64,000 bases of DNA. Source: Magnetospirillum gryphiswaldense MSR-1 v2. Lineage in GTDB: Bacteria > Pseudomonadota > Alphaproteobacteria > Rhodospirillales > Magnetospirillaceae. This document shows positions 42,094 to 52,500 of the stretch, in pieces. The notes beneath the pieces were generated by a model. The model did not search any database, had not been told where the DNA came from, and saw nothing but the letters and a program-made list of their open reading frames with translations. Made by a program: the position numbers and the translations under genes. The stretch covers positions 2,154,501 to 2,218,500 of the forward strand of contig NC_023065.1 of the NCBI RefSeq assembly GCF_000513295.1. Reading direction: 5' to 3'. Every line of letters begins with the position of its first letter. The first letter of the stretch is position 1.

Positions 42094-43394
42094 TCCAGCA
42101 GGTTCTGCACTTCCTGCGATGGTTCCTCGATGGCCGCCACCGCCGCCACCGCCGCGTCGAAATCGCCGTCGCGGAACAGCTTGGCCGCATGAATCCCCAG
42201 GTGGTGCACCTTTTCGTGCGGCTTTTCCAAGGCGATGAAGGCCGGATGGCGGCGAATGGCCTGATCGGTGATGGCGTCGTACCACTTGCCCAGACGGCAG
42301 GTATGGTGATTGGCCAACTCGTCCGGATTCAGGCTGGCGCGCCCGGCCAGCATTTCCGCCAGCCGGCGACGCCAGACCATGTGGTCGGACTTGGCCAGCA
42401 AGATGACGGCATTGCGCATCTCCACCTTATTCACTTCGGTCAGCATCTCGGTCAGGGTGTTGCTGGCCTGGGACGAAATATCGATGACCTTGTCGATGGC
42501 GTTGGTGTCGTCGACCGAACGGGCGGCGGCGGCTTCCAGGTTGTTGGCGATCTCCTGGGCGGCGACGCGCTGCTGGCCCAGATGCTCGGCGATTTCCTGC
42601 ATCAAGGTGGTGACGTCCTGAATTTCGGTGCTGACCGTGCGCATCTTGTCGACCGAGGCCAGAACCACCGTCTCGCCCTGGCGCACCACCTCGGCCCCGC
42701 GGGTCATACCGTGCAGGATATTGCCGGTTTCCTGGGTCAGGGTGTCGATGCGGGCGCGGATGTCGTGGGTCGCCTGAGCGGTCTGGTTGGCCAGGTTCTT
42801 GACCTCGTTGGCGACCACGGCGAAGCCCTTGCCGGCATTGCCGGCGCGCGCCGCCTCGATGGTGGCGTTAAGCGCCAGGATATTGGTCTGCCGGGCGATC
42901 TGTTCGATCTGCTTGACGATGGCGCCGATGCTGGACGACGCCTCGGACAAATGGCCCACATGGTCGGCGGTCTGCTCCACCGTATCGACGATGGTGCGCA
43001 TGGTGCTGACCACCGCCTCGGTGCTGCGGGCACCGTCGATAGACAATTCGCGCACAGAATCGGCGTTGGCGGCGGCCAGTTCCGAGGTGCGGCTGATGGC
43101 CTGGACGGTGGACACCATTTCCTCGGTCGCCGACGAGATCGAGGCCATGCGCCGGCTCATCTCGCGGATCGAGCGCAACGTCTGCACCGCCTGGGTCACC
43201 GTGCCGTTCAGGAAGATGGACATATCCACCGACTTGACCAGCAGCATCTTGGAGCGGCTTTCCAGCCGGTCGGCCAAGGCCCGCAACTTATCCGCCAGCG
43301 GCGAGCCGCCTTCCGGCAAGGACAGATAGGCACCATCCATCAAGCGATCGATCATCGCCTCGAAAGCGGCGGCGTCAACACCCTGGTCCGGCAC
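42069..43394 (-). CDS. Soluble methyl-accepting chemotaxis protein with CZB domain
   Basis: 441 residues, no membrane helix. A short N-terminal region leads into the MCP signalling coiled coil (about 80-330) with the tip KQIEQIARQTNILALNAT-type sequence. The C-terminus is a CZB zinc-binding domain: DHMVWRRRL, HHTCRLGKWY and HEKVHHLG supply the His/Cys ligands. CZB proteins report zinc or oxidants such as hypochlorous acid. GTG at 43394 is chosen for the GGAGGG just upstream. The end overlaps the convergent phosphatase gene by 25 bases. Confidence 0.92.
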   Translation of the reverse strand: MPDQGVDAAAFEAMIDRLMDGAYLSLPEGGSPLADKLRALADRLESRSKMLLVKSVDMSIFLNGTVTQAVQTLRSIREMSRRMASISSATEEMVSTVQAISRTSELAAANADSVRELSIDGARSTEAVVSTMRTIVDTVEQTADHVGHLSEASSSIGAIVKQIEQIARQTNILALNATIEAARAGNAGKGFAVVANEVKNLANQTAQATHDIRARIDTLTQETGNILHGMTRGAEVVRQGETVVLASVDKMRTVSTEIQDVTTLMQEIAEHLGQQRVAAQEIANNLEAAAARSVDDTNAIDKVIDISSQASNTLTEMLTEVNKVEMRNAVILLAKSDHMVWRRRLAEMLAGRASLNPDELANHHTCRLGKWYDAITDQAIRRHPAFIALEKPHEKVHHLGIHAAKLFRDGDFDAAVAAVAAIEEPSQEVQNLLDQLAAAFS

Positions 43395-43528
43395 GGCAAT
43401 CCCTCCTGCAAATGCGAGCGTTGCCGGATAGTCACAATATTCCACGCCCCTGAGAAGGGAAAATCAGCCGCCCCTGGAAATTTTATGGAATACCTGCGAA
43501 AGCAAGGGCAAATGCGCACATTCCCCGA

Positions 43529-46500
43529 TCACTCCGACCCTGGGGCCAGGTAACTGGTGAAATTGGCATTGCTGATGGTCGAGGTGTTGGCGCCGCTGAT
43601 GGTGGCGATCTGATAGGCCTCGGGGCCACCATCGGCATTCACATCGCTGGTGTAGTACACGCCCACGCCATCGCTTCCGCTATTTTGGCCCAACACGACG
43701 ATGCCGGCCCCACTCCCGGAGATTTCGCTCCAATCAGTGCCGAAATGGAAGGAGCCCGCGTCCAACTGACCGGCAAGGAAATCCAGGTCAAAGAAGTAGC
43801 CCACATCCAGGCCGATCTTGTCCCCGTCGCCGCTGGAAAAGTCGGTGATGGTGTCGGTGCCGAAAGACGACGTGCCTTGGCTGCGGGTGAACAGGAACAG
43901 ATCCGCCCCCGCGCCGCCGGTCAACTCGTCGTTACCCTCGTCGCCGATCAAGGTATCGACACCGACACCGCCGGTCAGGGTGTTGTCGTCGCCGCTGCCC
44001 ACCAGGGTCAGGCTGTCATCGGCGCCCCAATCCTGGAACGCCAGATCCGATGACCGGTGACCATAACGGATGGTGACGGCGGTGTTGGCGGCGCTGCCGT
44101 CGATGCGGGCGTAAGCGATGGCATTGGTGGCGTTGGCCACGGTCAGGTCGATCACTTCGATATTGCTGATGGTGCCCAGATAGCCCGGTGCCCCCATGGA
44201 TGACAATCCGGTGAAGGCCAAGGTGTCGATGCCGTCGCCGCCATCGATGACGGTGTTGCTGAGGCTGGCTTCGCCCCCCACCGTGATGGTGTCGGCACCG
44301 TCGCCGGTGCTGATCTCCAGGGATTGACTGGAGGTGATCACGGACAGCGCATCGATTTCGTCCGCCCCGGTACCGCCCAGGATGGTTTGCTGGTCAAGCC
44401 CGCTCATGACCTTGGCCGTCAACGGCGAGGCATTGGCCGATCCGTCGATGACCAAACGGTCAAAGCCGTCCAGACTCAGATAATCCAACATGTCGGCCAA
44501 ATCCGAGTACACGCCAGCGTCAATGGTCAGGTCAAGACCGGTTCCGGACGTGTTCGACAGCCCCACATAGCTGTTGCCTTCGCTCCACACCGCACTGAAA
44601 TTGTTGGCCAGGATATTGGCGCCGATACTCACCGAGGTGATTTCCTCGCCGACACCGGCATGGGCGAAATCGAAGGTCTCGATGCCGCTGATGCCGACGT
44701 CCTGCAAATTCACCGCCCCCGAAGCGACGATGGTCAGCATGTCGGTGCCCAGACCGCCGGCGACGGTGGTTCCGGTCACCAAGCCGGTCAGGGTGATGCT
44801 GTCGTTACCGCCGCCGCCGCGCAAGGTGTCCTGGCCGCCATTGCCATTGATCACGTCGTCGCCGGCCAGGGCGTCGATGATATCGGTGCCGGCGCTGCCA
44901 TTGATCACGTCGGCACCGACGGAAGGAGTGTTGGAGGTCAGATCGGCCAGGGCGAAATGGGCCGCGGTGATCAGCGACGTGTTCACTCCGGCCAGGGTGC
45001 CGATGCGGGTGGAATTGCCTTCCGAGACATCGGACAACTTGGTGGTGAACCAGATGTCCACCCCGTCGGAACCGCTGGCCGCGCCCACCACCACGATGCC
45101 GGCGATGTCATCGCCCAGATTGCCGGTCAAGGCCGTGCTGATGGCGAAGCGGGTCGGGTCCAGCGTACCGCTGCTGCCCAGGGCGAAAATACGGTGATCC
45201 AGGATGAAGCTGTCGTCGGCAGCGAAGCCGGTGACGGTGTCGCGCCCCAATTCCCCCACACTGAGGGAGGAAGAGGTGAACAATATGGTGTCGGCACCGC
45301 CGCCGCTGATATCGATGCTGTCGACGCCGACGCCGCCGCTGATGGTTTCGTCATGGGAGGTGCCGGTGATGGTGTCGCTGCCGACCGATCCGATCACGGT
45401 CAGCGTGTCGTCATTGCCCCAATCCACGAACTCGATGGCGGACAGGTCGAAAGCGCAGGTGGCCATGCGGATGGTCAGATCGCTGGCACCGCCGCCGCCG
45501 TCGATGTGCGTGCCCTGCAAGGCATCGATGACGCCGTTGGCAACCTCGGCCTCGCTCAGGTCGATCAGCTCGATATTCTCGACCAAAGCGCCACCGAGAG
45601 TGCTGGCGCCTTGCAGCGTCAGAACATCGATGCCGTCGCCGCCATCAATGGTGCCGTTGTGGTTGACATAGGCGTCGGTCACGACAACGGTGTCGGCGCC
45701 CTCGCCGCCACGCACCACCGCCTTGAAATCACTGATCATCCCGCCGATTTTCAGCACGTCGTCGGCACTGCCGCCATAGAGCGTGGCTGCGCACATTCCC
45801 TCGCCCGGAACCCAGGCGGTCAGCGATTCGGTGGCCGATTGGCCGTCGATGACCAGATTGGAAACCATCCACGGCATGAAGCCCAGCGACATGGCGCTCA
45901 GGTCACCGCCGACGGTGGCGTCGATGGTCACGTCGATCTCGTTTTCGCCGTTGCCGTCCCCGGTGGTCAGTTGGAAGAACGACCGACCGTTCTGGTCGAT
46001 GGACTGGATGTTGGCGGCGAAGGACGCCGCGTCGAAGATGACCGCGCTGATATGGTTGGTTCCGGGCTGCGAGCCCTGGAACCATATGCCGTCGATGCCG
46101 GTGAAGCTCAGTCCGGTCAGGTCCACGGTGCCCGATCCGCTCACCACCAAAGTATCCAGACCGCCGCCGCCGCTGATCGACATGCCGGGCAGGTCGGTGG
46201 CCGGGGCATAAACCATGTCGTTGCCGGCACCGCAAGAGACGGTGTCTTCACCGCCATTGGTGATGATGATGTCGTCGCCGTCACCGGCGTCGAACACATC
46301 CTTGGCGCTGGTGCCGACCAGGAAATCCGCCGAGCTGGTCGGCGTATCCGAATAGGTGTCCGCGCCCAGGAAGTCCTGAGAGGTCAATTGCGACGCCTGC
46401 ACCCCGGTCAGGGTGGCGATCAGGGTCAGCTCGCCATTGTCGGCCTGGGCCGAGCTATTGCTGTCGGCCCATTTCCAGATGGCAGTGGAACTGCCATCGG

Positions 46501-49500
46501 AGAGGGCGAACAACAAGGCGGTTTCCTCGTGACCCACGCCGGACAGACCGTTCAGCTTCGCCGCCACCGTGGCGGCTTGCAGGTGGGTGTTGCTGGCAAC
46601 CACATCGTCAAGAACCACCACGCCGGCTTGCGGATGAACCACGCCATTGGTGGACACATGCTGGAACACCGTGTTCAACACCAGATTTTGCAGCGAAAGA
46701 GCATCCTCGCTGCCGCCGGCGGTGAAATCGGTGATGACGTCGCCGCCATCGGAGGCCGACGTATAAAGGAAAGTGTCGTCACCGGCGCCGCCGGTCAGGA
46801 TGTCGGCACCGGCCCCGCCGGTGATGTCGTCGTCACCGGCCAGGGCGTCGATGACATCCACGCCATCGGACCCGACCAGAATGTCGGCGACGACACTGGC
46901 CCCGGTAGCGGCCAGGATGGTGTTGCCGCCGCTCAGGGTGACCGCCCCCGCCTGCACCGGAATCTGGACCAGGGTGCCGCCGAAATCAACCGAACCGCTG
47001 CCGGTGCCGCTGACGTAGAGATAGCCGCCGCCCTCCCACTCGAAATAGGCGATGCTGTCGGGCGTCATCAGGGCCTCGACACTGGCGACGGCCTGTTCCA
47101 GGGTTACCCCCGTGGCCGCCACCGTTTCCAAGGTGTAGCCGGCGGCCCCCTTCAACAGGATAGTGTCGTTGCCGGTGCCGAAATCCATGATGTGGTCGTA
47201 ACCGCTGGCCAGATTGGATTGCACCGGGTGGCTGATGACGAACAGATCGGCACCGCCGCCGCCCGTCAGTTCATCGGCACCGTGATAGCCGTCCAGGGTT
47301 TCGTTGGCGCTGCTGCCGATGATGGTGTCGGCGCCTTGCGAGCCGACCACCGCCTCGATGCTGGTCAAGGTGTCGAAACCGCTTTCGTCGCCCGACGCGG
47401 TGCCCATGCCCAGATTGACCGCCACCGACAGGGAGGAATCGGTGTAGTAGATGACGTCGCTGCCGTCACCGCCATGCAAAAGGTCGTCGCCGGCCCCGCC
47501 ATGCAAGGTGTCGTCGCCGCCCAGACCATAGATGGTGTCGTTGCCGCCGAGGCTGGAAATGGAATCGGCCCCGGCGGTGCCATACATCTCGTCGTTGCCC
47601 ATGGTGGCGGTGGCGGTCGAGATGAAAACCTCGTCACCGTCGCGGGCAGGGGCAGCGCTCACCCCTTGCAGCCGGATCAGGGTCTGGTCGAAGCTGGTCC
47701 CGCTCCCCGCGCCCTTGACGTACAGATAGCCGTCGCCGCCCCAGGTGAAGAAGGCGATGGTGTTGTTGGCCACACCGGCAGTGACCAGGGCGATGGCGGC
47801 GGCCAGATTGTCCGCGCCCGAGGCGTTGACCGCAGTGCTGTAGGCATAGCCCGCCGCCCCGGTGAACCACACCTGATCCTGACCGGTGCCGAAATCGGTG
47901 ACGGTGTCGGTGGCCGCCGCGGTGGATTGCGACGCATTTTCCAGGATGAAGATGTCGTTGCCCGATCCGCCGGTCAGACTGTCAAGGCCGGCACCGCCGA
48001 CGATGGTGTCGGCGCCTGTGCCGCCATCGAGGGTGTCGTCGCCGTCGCGCCCGTCCAACCGCTCGTCGCCGCTGGAACCGTTCAGCTCATCGCCGTATTT
48101 GCTGCCGATAACGTGTTCGATGTCGCTGATATCGTCGGAATCGCCGAAACCGTCATTGCCGCCGGTGTTGTTCAGGTTGACGGTCACCCCGTGGTTTTCC
48201 GTCTCGAAGAAGGTGATGGTATCCCAGCCGTCATTGCCGTGGATGGTGTCCCGACCGCCATTGCCCTGGAAGGTTTCGTTGCCGTCCGAGCCCTCGAACC
48301 AGTCGTTGAAGGCGGAACCGACGAAATGCAGGATGCCCTCGGTCAGATCGGTGCCGGCACTGGTAACCACCGTGCCCGTATAGGTTCCGGCGACGTTGTT
48401 GACGTCGATGCGAATGCCGCTGCTGCCGACCCTGTATTCATCGCTGTAATCGGCGATGGTGCCGGCACCGCCGATCAGATGATCGCTGCCGCGTCCGCCG
48501 TTCAGGGTGAATTTGCGGTCGCCCACCGGTGCGGTCCAGCCATAAAGCTGATCGGCGCCATCGGTGCCGACGATTTCGCCGATGCCCTGATAGGTCTGGG
48601 TCCACGATTCGCCCAACCCGTCATTGAGGGTGGCGGCACCGTTGCCGGCGGCATCGAGGGCCGCGTTCATCACCAGACCGCCGGTGCCGGCGTTGAAGCC
48701 GCCCAGGGCGCCGTAATGCACCGTATCGAAGCCATCGCCGACAAAGCTGTCGAGGCCGCCGCCGCCGAAGAACTGGTCATGGCCGCCGCCGCCGGTCAGC
48801 GTCTCGACCGTGGCGTTCTTGTTGGTGCCGAAGATCATTTCGTCCAGCGCTGTGCCGGTCAGGCCGGTGGCCAGATACTCGTACATATCGTCGCCGCTGC
48901 TTTCGGTTTGCAGCCGCTCGACCCCCTTGCCGTTGAAATGATCGTTGATGGTGATGGTGCCGCCGCCGATTCCGGCGGCGGGGTCGAGATAGATGACCAG
49001 ATCGTCGCCCACCCGCAAGGCGCCGTCGAAGGCATAATCCTTACCGGTGTTCTCCGACAGCACGCGCACGTCGATGGTATCGGTGCCGCCCGCATCGGTG
49101 ATGACGATGTTGCCGCCAAAGGCGGCGTCGGAATTCTCGCCCGCGTCCAGCACATAGGTGTCGCCGGACGTGCCGCCATTGGCCTGATCGTCGCCGGAAA
49201 CTTCATAAAAGGCGGCGGCATTGGTGCCGCCCATGATATCGGCCTGATCCCGGCGTCCACGGAAGATCAGGCTGTCACCCTCGGCCCAATTGGTCACGGT
49301 GATATCGGACGACAAAGTGGCGGTGCCGCTGACCGCCACCACCACGCTGAGGTCGGAATCGGCGCCGTCGACGGTCTTGCTGCTTAATTGCGCGGCATTC
49401 AGGGTGATCGACGACTGATCGCCGCTCCCCTTCAAGGCCTCGAAGCTGCTGAGCGAACGCCCAGTCAGATCGATGGCACCATCGGCGACGATGGTATCGG

Positions 49501-52500
49501 TACCGCCTTCGCCATCAAGGACAGCGGTGAGCGGGTGGTCTTCGGACAGCACCAGCAGGTCATTGCCGTCACCGAGCCGCACCGTATCGAAGATACCGCC
49601 GAGACGCACCGTATTGGCGCTGCTGCCAAAGGTCAGATAGAGGTCACCGTCGCAGGTCAAGGTGGCGGTATCGTCGGAAAAATGCAGGACGAAGGGACCA
49701 CCCAACTGATCCCAGCCCTCGATCGTGTCGGTGCCGTCGTAATCGGCGGTGGCCTGATCGCGCAAATCGGTGATGACCAGAGCACCGTCGATCATATCGA
49801 AGCGATAATCGCCGATGCCGCCATGGAATTGCAGATGCTCTCCCGCCACCGCCTGGAATGTCTCGTCGCCGCCGGTCGAGGCGTTATCGTATTGGGTGAC
49901 CACCGAGCCGCTGCCGGTGATGTCCAGACCGCTGGCCTGGTCGGGCGACAAGGTGACGGTGCCGGTGGTGACGATGGCGTCCACCGCCGACAGGTCCAGC
50001 CCGGTCAGGTCGCCCGACACCCCGGTCACCGTCAGGGTGTAGGTGTCCTTGTCGAAGGTGATGCCCCGGCTCAACAGATCCTGGAACTGGGTAAAGGTCA
50101 GCGACAGATTGCCCGACAGGGCCAGCCCGTCGACGGCCCCCAGGGCGATGTCGGAAAGGGTCAAGCTGCCGGAAATGCCGGAAACCGTCAGATCAAAGGT
50201 GCCGGTGCCATCATCGACGGTCGCTTCATTGTCCATCAGGGCGTCGAACTGGGCCAAGGTCAGCGTGGTGTCGCCGGAAAGGGTCAGCGCATGGACCAGT
50301 CCCAGCTCCGCCGCATTCAGTTCCACCACGTCGGAAACAGCGGTCAGGCTGATGGTGCCGGTTCCGGCGTCGAAAACGATGCCGTCGTCCAGCAAAGCGG
50401 CATAATCGGCCAGTTCGATGGACAATTCGCCGGACAGCACCATGCTGTCCACATGGGACAGCTTGGCCGGATCAAGTTCGAAAAGGCCATGCACCGCCGT
50501 CAGGGTGACCCCATGGCCGTTATCGGTGATGGTGGCGACGAACCCCTGCAGGTCCAGTTCCTGCGACATGGTCCAACTTGCGTCGCCCGACAGCGAAACA
50601 CCGGTGATGTTGTAGAAATCCACGGTCGAGACGTCGCCGGACACCCCGGACAGGGCCATCTTGTAGCCGTTGGCGTAAATCTGGTTGTCGTCATAGACCA
50701 AACGCTGGGCCACGCTCAAGGTGACGTCGCCGGACAGGTACAAAACGGTGGCGGGGGAATAATCGTTGCCGACCACATTGCCCGACACCACCGCCTTGAG
50801 GAAGGCGCCGCCCGACAGCGCGATGTTGCTGGCGCCCAAGGCCAGAATCGTCGCACCGGGAACAAAGGCATAGCCGCTGGTCAGACTGATCTGGTTGAAG
50901 CCGGTCAGCCCGGTGGCGTTATCCCCGGACACCAGCGCCAGCACCACATTGGCCCCCGCCGCGCGGGTGATGTGGGCGCCGTGAAGCGAGGCTTCGGCGG
51001 CGTCGATGGACAGATCGCCCGAGATCACCCGGTAATCGGTGACGCCGGAATACAAGCCCAGCTTGCCGGATAGATTGGCACCCGTATCGACCAACCAGAA
51101 AGTGGCATCGCCGCTGACGCTCACCGCCACGTCGGACGCCTGAGCGGCGGTCAGTTCCAGCCGACCGCTGGTCAAGGCGAAGGTGGAAATCTCGGCCCCG
51201 GTCAGGGCCGCCCAATTGGCCTGAACCTCGTCGCCGTCGCGGAAATCGATGACCACGTTGTTGATCTTGACCGCATCGGCATTGGTGAGGTCGACACCGG
51301 CCAGGGAATAGCTCCCAGTATCGACGGTCAGGCTGAAGGCGCCCTTATTGATGGGCTTGCTGATAAAGAAGTTGCGGGCGATGGTGGCGTCGCCGGTCAG
51401 CACGAACTCATCGGCAGAGCCCAGCAACATGCCGGAGACGTTGCCCGATATGGCAATATGAAGCTTGGCTCCACCTTCCTTGGTGATACTCCAGCCGAAC
51501 ATGGAATTTTGTTCGAACAGATTAACCTGATCGGCGGTCATGGTGACGGTGGCGCCGGCGGCGATCTTGACCTGCGACACCTTGGCGAAATCGGCGGAGC
51601 TCCAACCGGCCAGCGAATCGCCGTTTTCCAGGTACACGCCCATATCGTCGGCGCCGGTGGTGATGGCCTCGAGGGCGATGAACTTTTCGTTGCTATAATA
51701 AACAATGCCGCTGCCGGTGACGGCGATGGATTTGATGCCGGTGAAGCCGTCGGCATAAGCGCCGATGGCGGCGGCGTTGTCCGACACCCCCATGCTGGCG
51801 GTGCTGCTGGCGGGATAGGTGAAGGTGACACCATCGGCATCGGCGGCACTGACGACCCCCGTGCCCGAAGTCAGGGCAAAGCTCGTCAGCCCGCCACTTT
51901 TCAATGTCCCGATATTGGCGGCGACGCTGGCGGCATCGGCGGTGTTGACGCTGATGATGCCGCCCGAAGTCGGCACCGGATTGATGTTTCCCGGATCGCT
52001 GGGATTGCTGCGGGCGGAAGTGGAGGCCTGGGCGACGTGATTGAGAAAATCGGCTTGGGTATAAGACGGCGTTTGCCCGGTGGCGGAGACCACCGCCCCC
52101 AGCTTGCTGACATCGGTCAGAAAGCCGGAACTGGGCGTCGTCTCATTCTTCATGGTGTTGGTGATGGCGGTCATCACCTGTTGCTGGGTCAGTCCCAAAC
52201 CGTTCTTCAGCACATTGATGGTGGCCACCAATTGCACACCGGCGGCATAGATATCGGGATTGGCCATGGGGTCGGTGGTCAGCAGCGATGCCTGCGACGT
52301 GATCCCCAGCATGGTCTTGACCGCCGCCTCGCCCAATTCAGCCACCAAGGTGGTGAGCGGCGAGACGATGGTCGAGCCCGCCGGCGCCTTCATGGTGAAC
52401 TGGATGACGTGGCCGGTGACCGTATCGACGCCGCCGGGCTTGGCCACGATCTGATAAGCGCCGGCACCGGCCAGGGTGTAATAGCCATTGGCGTCGGTAA

